Notes: a model not told the origin generated them from the sequence alone. A DNA stretch of 12,437 bases from Candidatus Falkowiibacteriota bacterium (GCA_014728685.1 WJLG01000105.1:1-12437); one strand, 5' to 3'. Shown: positions 1 to 6,307, counted from the stretch's first letter. Numbers and translations: made by a program.

Positions 1-1
1 A

Positions 2-1057
2 GTGAACATAGTGATAACCAATCGACAAAATCAAGAAAAAGCCAAGCAACAAGCTTTTGAAGAAACACTGCTTGAGATCGAAAAGGCTCAAAACAAAATA
101 GATGCCAATCTTCTTTATAACAATGAGAAAAAAGCCAAGGATCTTTTGGAAGAAAACCGTTTAAAACTCAATATGATACCGGAAGAAAGGATCAGCTCCA
201 GGGAAGATGTCCGAAAATTGATCGAAAAACAAGAAGAGCAAGTGGAAAAGATAAGGCGAGTCATCAAATTGCCGATCGATAAACAGATCGCCGACTTCAA
301 AGTATTGAACGAACAGGCCGGTGCTCAAAACCTATCTCTGCATGAAGATATTATCTATCTGGGTGATTCCGGACAAAGATCCATATACAAAATAGATTTA
401 AGAGAAGATATAAACACCGCCAATAATGATCTACCGGAAGATGCTTCATATCTTGATTATCCGACAGCAACCGAAGAAGGTATCAATTTTTTAAGCGGTG
501 ATCTGATAGTTTCCTTGAAAAAACAAGGACGCCGGGAAACAATAGAAAGCGAAGCGATAGAATTGCCAAAAAATGACAATATCATTTCAATGGCTTCTTT
601 TAATAATAATCTCTATCTGTTGGGTAGAAAACAGATCTACCGCTACAATCAAGCTTCTGACGGCTTCGGCTCCCCTTCCGAGTGGCTTAGATCCAATGAA
701 GATCTGTCGCGCATAGTCGACATAGCCATAGATGGCTACATATATATACTGGATATAGAGGGAAATATAAAAAGGCTCTTGCGGGGAGAGGAAGAGGATT
801 TCAGCAACGAAAGCCTGTACATAACTATGGAATCCGCTAATAAGATCATCACCTCTCAGGATCACGACCATATATACGTCTTTGAGCCCAGAATGAATCG
901 CTTGGCTGTTTTCGATAAAGAAGGAGCTTTTATAGCCCAGTATGTCTTTTTGATGGAAAACATAGAGGACTTGGATGTGAGCGAAGAAAGCAAAAAGATA
1001 TACATACTGAAAGAAAATTCAGTTTATGAAGCGGACCTATCCCATATAACCGATTGA
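2..1057 (+). CDS. C-terminal part of a coiled-coil / beta-propeller-like protein (5' end outside window)
   Basis: The frame is open to the left edge, so the GTG at base 2 need not be the true start and the gene is probably truncated by the window. Residues 10-100 are rich in Lys, Glu, Gln and Leu in a heptad-like pattern and look like a coiled coil. Residues 112-350 contain recurring short beta units with a hydrophobic-Tyr-hydrophobic core (near IIYLGD, LYLLGR, YIYILD, HIYVFE, KIYILK), like the blades of an NHL or WD-type propeller. From memory, Patescibacteria encode membrane proteins with a cytoplasmic PP2C-like domain, a membrane helix, then a coiled coil and propeller of this sort; this piece would be the outer part of one. 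That is inference, because the diagnostic N-terminus is not in the window. No enzymatic motif is visible in this portion. It converges on rplL and shares a terminator with it. Confidence 0.75.
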   Translation: MNIVITNRQNQEKAKQQAFEETLLEIEKAQNKIDANLLYNNEKKAKDLLEENRLKLNMIPEERISSREDVRKLIEKQEEQVEKIRRVIKLPIDKQIADFKVLNEQAGAQNLSLHEDIIYLGDSGQRSIYKIDLREDINTANNDLPEDASYLDYPTATEEGINFLSGDLIVSLKKQGRRETIESEAIELPKNDNIISMASFNNNLYLLGRKQIYRYNQASDGFGSPSEWLRSNEDLSRIVDIAIDGYIYILDIEGNIKRLLRGEEEDFSNESLYITMESANKIITSQDHDHIYVFEPRMNRLAVFDKEGAFIAQYVFLMENIEDLDVSEESKKIYILKENSVYEADLSHITD

Positions 1058-1060
1058 CAA

Positions 1061-1102
1061 AATAAAAAAAGACGCCTACAGCTGTAGGCGTCTTTTTTTA
1101 TT
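1061..1102. terminator. Bidirectional terminator between the propeller gene and rplL
   Basis: This is a perfect 42-base inverted repeat with two 21-base arms. Its GC core, GACGCCTACAG and its complement (1071-1092), is flanked by seven A on the left and seven T on the right. Transcribed from either side it gives a GC-rich hairpin followed by a U run, so it can stop both the plus-strand gene ending at 1057 and rplL ending at 1106. Confidence 0.93.
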
Positions 1103-1105
1103 CGT

Positions 1106-1570
1106 TTATTTCAAGGTAACTTTAGCTCCGGCTTCTTCCAACTGCTTCTTGATCTCTTCAGCCTCTTCCTTCTTAACACCTTCTTTTACCACCTTAGGGG
1201 CTCCATCAACCAAATCTTTGGCTTCTTTCAATCCCATTTCAGTGATGGCTCTAACGGCTTTGATGACCGCAATCTTATTGCCTCCGGCTTCAGACAGTTC
1301 GATATCAAAGCTATCTTTTTCCTCGGCAGCACCGGCTTCAGCACCGGCAGCACCCGGCATAGCCATGGCCATGGCCGGAGCGGCGGCGGAAACGCCGAAT
1401 TTATCTTCCAGGATCTTGACCAATTCAGCCAGATCAAGGACGCTCATTTTTTCGATCTCCTCTACTAAAGATTTGAATTTAGCAGGAACTTCAACCTCTT
1501 TATCTTCGGTTTTGGTTTCCTTAACTTCCTCAGTAGCGGTTGTTTCTTCTTTTTTTACTTCTTCTGACAT
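1106..1570 (-). CDS. rplL: Large ribosomal subunit protein bL12 (L7/L12)
   Basis: This is the ribosomal stalk protein that dimerises on L10 and recruits elongation factors and their GTPase activity. Residues 34-62 (LVEEIEKMSVLDLAEL, then KFGV) form the dimerisation domain. Residues 62-84 are an Ala/Met/Gly-rich hinge. Residues 85-154 are the globular C-terminal domain, with the typical KIAVIKAVR, GLKEAKDLVD and EEAGAKV segments. At 154 residues it is about 30 longer than E. coli L7/L12; the excess is an acidic/Lys-rich N-terminal extension (about residues 1-29). The ATG at 1570 is the only start codon ahead of the conserved domain, and starting at Met42 would delete part of the dimerisation helix, so the extension is real as read. 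No Shine-Dalgarno site is evident. It lies 68 bases after rplJ and is probably cotranscribed with it. Confidence 0.97.
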   Translation of the reverse strand: MSEEVKKEETTATEEVKETKTEDKEVEVPAKFKSLVEEIEKMSVLDLAELVKILEDKFGVSAAAPAMAMAMPGAAGAEAGAAEEKDSFDIELSEAGGNKIAVIKAVRAITEMGLKEAKDLVDGAPKVVKEGVKKEEAEEIKKQLEEAGAKVTLK

Positions 1571-1585
1571 AATTTGAATATTATC

Positions 1586-1620
1586 GCATTACTCATAACG
1601 CTAAAGCGTGATCAGTATGC
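1586..1620 (-). promoter_or_regulatory. Stem-loop in the rplJ-rplL spacer
   Basis: In the minus-strand transcript the 68-base spacer folds as an outer stem (GCATACT with AGTAATGC, one bulged A), a small internal loop, and an inner ACGC/GCGT stem capped by UUUA. No U run follows, so it is not a terminator. It could be an RNA processing or stability element, or could set rplL translation relative to rplJ. The structure is seen directly; the function is inferred. Confidence 0.5.
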
Positions 1621-1638
1621 AAATTATTTTTAAATTAA

Positions 1639-2172
1639 TTAAGCTTTCTTCTCTTCTATGGCCTTAAGGACATAGACCAAATTCCTCAAATTGCCGGCTA
1701 AGGCATTGACGAATCCCGAGATCGGAGAGTTCAAAGAACCTACGACCTTGGCATACAGCTCTTCTCTTGAAGGCAGTTTGGAAAGATTATCCACCTCTTC
1801 TTTGGAGATGAATTTATTTTCCAGTAATCCTCCGACAAAGACGATCTTGTCCTTTTCTTCATCGGATAGCTCTTTTTTGAAATCACTCACGACCTTGGCC
1901 GGAGCAACTTCATCCTCATAACCGAAAATAGCGGCTACTTTTCCTTCGAAATCCTTAGGAGACAGGCCCTCGAAATCCTTAAAAGCGATATCCATCAGTG
2001 TTTTCTTAGCTACGCAATATTCGCTTGAAGAATCTCTTAGGTCTTTTCTCAAAGATTCATTTTCGGCTACGCCCAAGCCTTCGAATTTAGTGAATATCAC
2101 TGACTTCGAACGGCTCAACTTATCCTTCAAGGAATCGACTATTTCCTTCTTTTGTTGCTTTGTTTTAGGCAT
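1639..2172 (-). CDS. rplJ: Large ribosomal subunit protein uL10
   Basis: L10 anchors the L7/L12 dimers to 23S rRNA at the base of the ribosomal stalk. The 177 residues match the family in length and layout. An N-terminal Lys-rich rRNA-binding helix opens with KTKQQKKEIVDSLKDKL. A central domain contains the FTKFEGL strand and the characteristic VAKKTLMDIAF segment. LPSREELYAKVVGSLNSPI then leads into the C-terminal helix (GNLRNLVYVLKAIEEKK) that carries L12. The ATG at 2172 is the natural family start. The upstream bases are almost all A/T with no Shine-Dalgarno site. It is preceded by a promoter and an L10-type leader with attenuator, and followed by rplL; rplK/rplA and rpoB, its neighbours in many bacteria, are not adjacent. 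Confidence 0.97.
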   Translation of the reverse strand: MPKTKQQKKEIVDSLKDKLSRSKSVIFTKFEGLGVAENESLRKDLRDSSSEYCVAKKTLMDIAFKDFEGLSPKDFEGKVAAIFGYEDEVAPAKVVSDFKKELSDEEKDKIVFVGGLLENKFISKEEVDNLSKLPSREELYAKVVGSLNSPISGFVNALAGNLRNLVYVLKAIEEKKA

Positions 2173-2210
2173 ATTTATTATATATATTATTGAATAATAT
2201 AGTAAAATAA

Positions 2211-2237
2211 CAAAAAACTCCCGGAAAAGCCGCGAGT
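2211..2237 (-). terminator. Attenuator terminator ahead of rplJ
   Basis: In the minus-strand RNA, ACTCGCGG pairs with CCGGGAGT (one G-G mismatch) around a CUUUU loop, followed immediately by a run of U. It lies about 38 bases before the rplJ start and downstream of the L10-binding-type structure, so it is placed for transcription attenuation by L10, as reported for Gram-positive L10 leaders. Confidence 0.72.
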
Positions 2238-2325
2238 ATTAGCAAATAAAAACACAAAGAGTGTTTTCGGCCATGAGCGGGTCTTATGGGTTTCCCCTGC
2301 CTGCCTTCTCGGGCTTCTTTTATTG
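2212..2325 (-). ncRNA. L10-type ribosomal-protein leader (autoregulatory mRNA leader of rplJ-rplL)
   Basis: The transcript from about 2325 has the layout of known bacterial L10 leaders. A GGCAGG segment (2305-2300) leads into a tight GGG-AAA-CCC hairpin (2296-2288), then an AUAAGACCCGCU strand and a GGCCGA element (2272-2267), as in the Bacillus rplJ leader where the corresponding strands read GGCAGG and CCUGCCGAGG. A second perfect hairpin follows (AAAACAC/GTGTTTT, 2267-2249), then an intrinsic terminator. In this RNA class excess L10 (with L12) binds the leader and lowers expression of its own operon. The structure was drawn by eye and not scored against a covariance model. Confidence 0.78.
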
Positions 2326-2331
2326 TTTTTT

Positions 2332-2359
2332 ATATTAGCACATTCGGCTGAATTGTCAA
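2332..2359 (-). promoter_or_regulatory. rplJ-rplL promoter
   Basis: On the minus strand there is a perfect -35 TTGACA (2359-2354), a 16-base spacer, and a -10 TAATAT (2337-2332) preceded by TGC, giving an extended -10. Transcription should begin near 2325, exactly where the L10-type leader starts. Confidence 0.8.
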
Positions 2360-2380
2360 TAGCTACAATGTAAATAAATA

Positions 2381-2408
2381 TTTATTTTTGATTTATTTAT
2401 GCTATAAT
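2381..2408 (+). promoter_or_regulatory. Ferredoxin gene promoter
   Basis: A consensus -10 TATAAT at 2403-2408 is preceded by TGC, making an extended -10. The best -35 at usual spacing is a weak TTTATT (2381-2386). The predicted start is near 2415, leaving only about 23 untranslated bases before the ferredoxin ATG. Confidence 0.65.
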
Positions 2409-2437
2409 TAGAATAAGATGAACAATAAGCTAAAAAT

Positions 2438-2614
2438 ATGACCATCAAAGTTGATCAAAACAAATGCATCGGCTGCGGACGCTGCACCGAGATCTGTCCG
2501 GACACTTTCAAACTAAGTACAGCCGGAAAATCCGAGGTTATCGGCCAAAATAAAGATTGTGCCATGAAAGCCGCCGATCAGTGCCCGGTCGAAGCTATCT
2601 TCGTAGACGAATAA
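2438..2614 (+). CDS. Single-cluster [4Fe-4S] ferredoxin, 58 residues
   Basis: This is a small cytoplasmic electron carrier. The 58-residue product has C10-x2-C13-x2-C16-x3-C20-Pro near the N-terminus and C49-Pro-Val-Glu-Ala-Ile near the C-terminus. Cys10, 13, 16 and 49 are positioned to ligate one [4Fe-4S] cluster. Cys20 and Cys41 are the extra pair that forms a disulfide in Thermotoga-type monocluster ferredoxins, and the segment CAMKAADQCP closely resembles that family. A second cluster motif is absent, so this is not a 2[4Fe-4S] clostridial ferredoxin. It is a free-standing gene with its own promoter and terminator, divergent from rplJ and convergent with gpmI. The redox partner cannot be named from this window. 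No Shine-Dalgarno site is seen; a 7-codon reading frame overlaps its start. Confidence 0.93.
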   Translation: MTIKVDQNKCIGCGRCTEICPDTFKLSTAGKSEVIGQNKDCAMKAADQCPVEAIFVDE

Positions 2615-2636
2615 ATTTTGAAAGATATACGGGATC

Positions 2637-2671
2637 AAACACAACGGATCTTTGATCCATTGTGTTTTTTT
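2637..2671 (+). terminator. Ferredoxin terminator
   Basis: A 14-base stem (AAACACAACGGATC with GATCCATTGTGTTT, one mismatch) closes a three-base loop and runs into seven T (2665-2671). It begins 22 bases after the ferredoxin stop. Read on the minus strand the same stem has a G-U pair instead of the mismatch but only three T after it, so it may stop gpmI transcripts less well. Confidence 0.85.
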
Positions 2672-2680
2672 ATAAGGAAA

Positions 2681-4258
2681 TCACATATCCCAAAAAGGCA
2701 GCAAGCTGGTGCCGATCATATCTTGAGGTTTTTCAATTTCCATAACATCCAATATTGTCGGAGCCAAGTCAATGAGCATCCCGTCAATACCTATTTGCCT
2801 GTCTTTGGAAAATCCTTCTTTATTGTAAGAATCAGCTGAAACATACCAGCACGGAACAGGATTTTTAGAATGCTGGGTATCGATCTCTCCGGTATGGATA
2901 TTAAGCATTTCCTCGACATTGCCATGATCAGCCGTTATGATCATCCTCCCCTGCTTTTCTATTGTTTTATTGATAAGTATTCTCACTTGTTCATCAATAT
3001 GCCGAATAGCCTTTTCGGCCGCCTCTATAACCCCGGTATGGCCCACCATATCCGGATTGGCGAAATTGACCAAGATAAAATCATATCGATCATCGTCTAT
3101 GGCCTTGAGCAATTTTTCCATAACCTCAGGAGCGCTCATTTCCGGGACTTCAGCATAACTCTTAACGCGCTTGGAAGGAACCACGATCCTGTCTTCGCCC
3201 TCATAAGGCTTTTCTTCCCCGCCATTGAAAAAATATGTCACGTGGGCGTATTTTTCCGTTTCCGCTATCCTTAATTGTTTCTTTCCGTTTTGAGAAAGGA
3301 CCTCTCCCAGTCTGGATGTGATCTTCTTGGTGGTAAAAACTATATCGACCGGCAAACCTTCTTCATACTGGGCAAAGCAAATATATTTTATATTATTCAA
3401 GGTCTTTGCTTCTTTGAATTCGGAAAAATCAGCCAAAGCCATTGCCCGAGTCATCTGCCTGGATCTATCCTTTCTGAAATTAAAGCAAACGACCACATCA
3501 TTATCTTTTAAAAGCCCGATCGGATTGCCGCTCTCACCTACTATTACTACCGGCTCCAAGAACTCATCAGTGGTCCCCTTGGAATATTGTTCATCGATGG
3601 CCTTGAGCGGGTCATCGGCTTTCATGCCCTTGCCCTCGGTCATGGCTAGAAAAGCTTTTTCCGTCCTATCCCAATTATTATTCCTATCCATGGCGTAATA
3701 ACGTCCGTTCAAGGTAGCTATGCGTCCGACCTGTTCAGTGTTGATCTTCTTTTGCAAAGCCTGCAAAAAACCCTTGGCGCTTTGCGGATGGGTATCGCGT
3801 CCGTCAGTGACCACATGCAAGCAAAGGTCTTCAAAACCTTGCATTTTAGCCATCTCGACCAGCGCAAATAAGTGATCGATATGGGAATGTACCCCGCCAT
3901 CGCTTAAAAGCCCCCAAAAATGCAAAGTCGATCCCCTGTTCTTGGCTTCGGAAAAGGCTGACTTCAAAGTCTTGTTCTGAAAAAAAGAACCGTCGGCAAT
4001 GGAAGTCGTTATGGTTGGCAAGTACTGGAATACGATCTGTCCCGAGCCGATAGTCTGATGCCCGACCTCGGAATTCCCTCTTATTCCCCAGGGAAGTCCG
4101 ACGGCCAAGCCGGAAGCCTGTAAGAAAACCTTTGGATAATGTCTATCCAACTCTCTGAATGTAGGCAGATCAACTTTTTTGATCGGGTTGCCCTTATCTA
4201 TATCCCATTCTCCCCAGCCATCCAATATGGCTAAAATTGTCGGTTTCTTTGCCGGCAT
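2681..4258 (-). CDS. gpmI: 2,3-bisphosphoglycerate-independent phosphoglycerate mutase
   Basis: This cytosolic glycolytic enzyme interconverts 3- and 2-phosphoglycerate through a phosphoserine intermediate and two metal ions, usually Mn2+. The 525 residues are slightly above the usual 510 or so. Asp13 (ILDGWG) and Ser63 (GNSEVGH) are the metal and phosphorylated residues. The substrate domain shows GGVHSH (His124), TDGRDT (151-156), GRYYAMDR (185-192) and FRKDRSRQ (261-268). The phosphatase domain shows Lys336, Asp403 and His407 (NPDMVGHTG), Asp444/His445 (TADHGN) and His463. All the expected catalytic residues appear present. It starts at ATG 4258, 83 bases from the divergent aldolase gene. 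The inserts around residues 340-370 and 478-490 look ordinary for the family. Confidence 0.97.
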   Translation of the reverse strand: MPAKKPTILAILDGWGEWDIDKGNPIKKVDLPTFRELDRHYPKVFLQASGLAVGLPWGIRGNSEVGHQTIGSGQIVFQYLPTITTSIADGSFFQNKTLKSAFSEAKNRGSTLHFWGLLSDGGVHSHIDHLFALVEMAKMQGFEDLCLHVVTDGRDTHPQSAKGFLQALQKKINTEQVGRIATLNGRYYAMDRNNNWDRTEKAFLAMTEGKGMKADDPLKAIDEQYSKGTTDEFLEPVVIVGESGNPIGLLKDNDVVVCFNFRKDRSRQMTRAMALADFSEFKEAKTLNNIKYICFAQYEEGLPVDIVFTTKKITSRLGEVLSQNGKKQLRIAETEKYAHVTYFFNGGEEKPYEGEDRIVVPSKRVKSYAEVPEMSAPEVMEKLLKAIDDDRYDFILVNFANPDMVGHTGVIEAAEKAIRHIDEQVRILINKTIEKQGRMIITADHGNVEEMLNIHTGEIDTQHSKNPVPCWYVSADSYNKEGFSKDRQIGIDGMLIDLAPTILDVMEIEKPQDMIGTSLLPFWDM

Positions 4259-4341
4259 AATTTATATATGTTCGTTTTTATGTTATAATAAAGACAGAGA
4301 TAATTTCTCTTTTATTATATTTTAACACAAAAGGCCTATTT
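4259..4341. promoter_or_regulatory. Divergent gpmI / aldolase promoter region
   Basis: The 83-base gap holds the starts of both glycolytic genes. On the plus strand TGTTATAAT (4281-4289) is an extended -10 with no good -35. On the minus strand TATAAT at 4319-4314 is the best -10 for gpmI, also without a good -35. A small AGAGA/TCTCT inverted repeat (4296-4310) lies between the two -10 boxes and could be an operator or a leader hairpin. The two promoters overlap or abut, so they may compete. Confidence 0.5.
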
Positions 4342-5277
4342 ATGAAAAAAATCATTATCCCCAAGACAGTTCCCAGATCAAAGCATAGAGAATATTTGAA
4401 AAATTTCAAGATCGCGACTCAAGGAACCGGTAAAATGATGATGTTTGCCGGCGACCAAAGAGTTGAACATCTTAACGATGATTTCGTCGGTCCGGGCATA
4501 CCTAAAGAAGTCGCGGATCCCAAGCATTTCTTTGAAATAGCCAAGGAAGCGCATATAGGGGTCTTTGCCACTCAGGTGGGTTTAATGTCCAGATATTCTG
4601 ATATCTGTCCAAAAATCCCCTTGATAGTCAAGGTCAACTCCAAAACCAATCTTGTAGAAACCAGCGTCAGAGATCCTTTCAGTAATCGCTGGCTTTCAAT
4701 GGAAGATATAATAGAATTCAAAAAAAATTCGGGATTGAATATAGTCGGCGTTGGATACACAGTCTATATCGGCAGCGCTTTTGAAGCTGATTCTTTCGGT
4801 CAAGCGGCCAGGATCTGCTACAAAGCCCACCAAGAAGGCTTGATAACCGTATTATGGATGTATCCTCGAGGAAAAACCATTAAAAATGAGAGTGATATCC
4901 ATCTCTTAGCCGGAGCAGCCGGAGTCGGCCTGTGCGTAGGAGCTGATTTTATCAAAATCAATTATCCTTATAAGCTACACTCCAAGAAAACCGCTGAAAA
5001 GTATAAAGAAGTAGTAACAGCCGCCGGCAGAAGCGGAGTTATCTGCGTAGGCGGGCATAAAAAAGACGATAAAGGTTTTCTGGAAATGCTTCATAGCCAA
5101 ATAAACGTTTCCGGCACCAAGGGTTGCGCGGTGGGGAGAAATATCTATCAAAGACCGGTTGATCAAGCCATAAGGATGGCTGATGCCATTTCGGCCGTCA
5201 CTCTACACGGATACTCGGTCAAGGATGCATACCAAATATTGAAAGGCAAGAAAAAATTAAAAGCCAAAAAATGTTAA
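4342..5277 (+). CDS. fbaB: Class I fructose-bisphosphate aldolase, DhnA/FbaB type
   Basis: This is a predicted Schiff-base aldolase splitting fructose 1,6-bisphosphate into dihydroxyacetone phosphate and glyceraldehyde 3-phosphate. The 311 residues fit the archaeal-type DhnA family with a TIM-barrel fold. Lys205 in GADFIKINYP is the expected Schiff-base lysine; YPRGK (174-178) and the C-terminal GRNIYQRP (phosphate binding) are further family landmarks. GDQRVEH (37-43) occupies the place of the usual first barrel-strand Asp motif. AAGG at 4331-4334, seven bases before the ATG, is a weak ribosome site. The divergent neighbour gpmI is also glycolytic, which supports the aldolase role. Related DhnA-family enzymes act in aromatic precursor synthesis (ADH synthase) or autoinducer-2 breakdown (LsrF), so the exact substrate is not proven. 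The Lys-rich tail (KGKKKLKAKKC) is unusual but unexplained. Confidence 0.88.
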   Translation: MKKIIIPKTVPRSKHREYLKNFKIATQGTGKMMMFAGDQRVEHLNDDFVGPGIPKEVADPKHFFEIAKEAHIGVFATQVGLMSRYSDICPKIPLIVKVNSKTNLVETSVRDPFSNRWLSMEDIIEFKKNSGLNIVGVGYTVYIGSAFEADSFGQAARICYKAHQEGLITVLWMYPRGKTIKNESDIHLLAGAAGVGLCVGADFIKINYPYKLHSKKTAEKYKEVVTAAGRSGVICVGGHKKDDKGFLEMLHSQINVSGTKGCAVGRNIYQRPVDQAIRMADAISAVTLHGYSVKDAYQILKGKKKLKAKKC

Positions 5278-5318
5278 TAAAAAAATCCCCTGCTTTGAAA
5301 GCAGGGGATTTTTTTATT
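5276..5318. terminator. Bidirectional terminator between the aldolase gene and the secreted-protein gene
   Basis: Two perfect 20-base arms (core ATCCCCTGCTT with its complement) surround a three-base TGA loop and are flanked by A and T runs, so each strand yields a strong hairpin plus U tail. The stop codons of both convergent genes (5275-5277 and 5314-5316) fall inside or at the edge of the arms, so terminator and gene ends are overlapped. Confidence 0.94.
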
Positions 5319-6291
5319 TTCCAAAAGCAATATTCATAAGATCTTGGTTGGTGATGCCTATGCCTTGTTCTCTCATCACCTTAAAGGCATCATCCGGCCG
5401 GCCCAGATAATGGGCTTGCCGATGGTTTGGGTCTATATAATAAGCTTTTCCGTTATCCTCAACATCAAGAAGGATCATCCCGGCCATCCTTTTAGGGAAA
5501 GTGGTATAACTGGTAATAAAGCTATGATCAACCCCCAGAGCCAACTCTCTCATTATCCTAAAGGCATCCGCCGGCCGGCCCAAATAATAACGGCGGCTAT
5601 TCTCAGGATAAACATACCAGGCTTCGCCATTTTCTTGCACTTGCAAAAATATTTTTCCATCAATCGCCTCGCCTCTGAGCCAATTCGAAGCTTGTTTCCA
5701 GACAGGCGTGCTATCATCGCCAATTTCTTGCTCTTCACGATCCTCAAAATAAGGAGCAGCGCCATTGAACCTTAAATATGGCTTAGTGTCTATATCATTG
5801 AGGTTAAAAACGAACTTATGAAAGTCGGTCGAATCATTCACATCTTCCACTCTAATGGCCAGAACCGAATCAAAAAGACTCTTAAGGCTGAAATTAATAT
5901 CTCTTTCATCATTTTGGTCATAATCAGCCAGATAACTTATAGTCTCTCCATTTTCTTCCAATATTATATAAGTATTAAAGCCAACAAACACTCTATTCCC
6001 GCCCAAGCCCTGCTTGTATAGATAATCACCTTTCAAACAACCTCTGTTCTCAAAACAAAGATCCGCTCCATCAGCAAATATAAATTCAGTATTACTATCG
6101 ACTTTGATGGTTTGTCCCGGCTTCAAGGTGATATCTTCTGTGATAAAATAAGGATCTCGACCACGATTAAAATAAATATAGTCATAATCAACGCTCTGTT
6201 GGCCTACCTCAGTTCTGGCAAAAACAGAAAAAGGCGCCAAAGAACAAGCCAAAATGGACAACATTAAAATAAAATCGATCTTTTTCTTCAT
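5314..6291 (-). CDS. Exported protein with two tandem C-terminal GRPxDAF repeats, function unknown
   Basis: I do not recognise a named family. The N-terminus (MKKK, then a hydrophobic stretch to about residue 25) is a signal peptide; the likely signal peptidase I cut is after SVFA (Ala25). A weaker lipobox-like ILAC ending at Cys16 is an alternative. Residues 27-180 form an apparently beta-rich domain with one Cys pair (79, 85). Residues 181-200 are an acidic linker. Two repeats of about 43 residues follow (about 212-254 and 271-313), each with ENG or DNG, a Tyr-rich strand, YYLGRP or HYLGRP, DAF and IMRE or VMRE, then Gly. From memory, similar repeats end many Patescibacteria surface proteins, which suggests a cell-surface or wall-associated module; this is inference. 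It follows ftsZ after a terminator, and no separate promoter is evident in the roughly 20 bases before the ATG. Confidence 0.85.
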   Translation of the reverse strand: MKKKIDFILMLSILACSLAPFSVFARTEVGQQSVDYDYIYFNRGRDPYFITEDITLKPGQTIKVDSNTEFIFADGADLCFENRGCLKGDYLYKQGLGGNRVFVGFNTYIILEENGETISYLADYDQNDERDINFSLKSLFDSVLAIRVEDVNDSTDFHKFVFNLNDIDTKPYLRFNGAAPYFEDREEQEIGDDSTPVWKQASNWLRGEAIDGKIFLQVQENGEAWYVYPENSRRYYLGRPADAFRIMRELALGVDHSFITSYTTFPKRMAGMILLDVEDNGKAYYIDPNHRQAHYLGRPDDAFKVMREQGIGITNQDLMNIAFGK

Positions 6292-6307
6292 ATGATTTCT
6301 GCAAATG

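Noticed and set aside
1149..1577. A 142-residue plus-strand frame opposite rplL
   Set aside because: Antisense shadow of rplL, low-complexity Ser/Ala, without promoter or ribosome site.
2870..3698. Several plus-strand frames of 73-134 residues opposite gpmI
   Set aside because: gpmI is complete with all its catalytic motifs on the minus strand; the frames share no domain or spacing logic of their own.
5401..5600. Short repeated DNA (GGCCGGCCCA-type) as a mobile or CRISPR-like repeat
   Set aside because: It occurs twice only and corresponds to the two protein repeats encoding YLGRP; there is no spacer array.
5344..5775. A 143-residue plus-strand frame opposite the secreted-protein gene
   Set aside because: The minus-strand frame has a signal peptide and internal repeats, which identify it as the real gene; the plus-strand frame's own repeats are mirror images of those.
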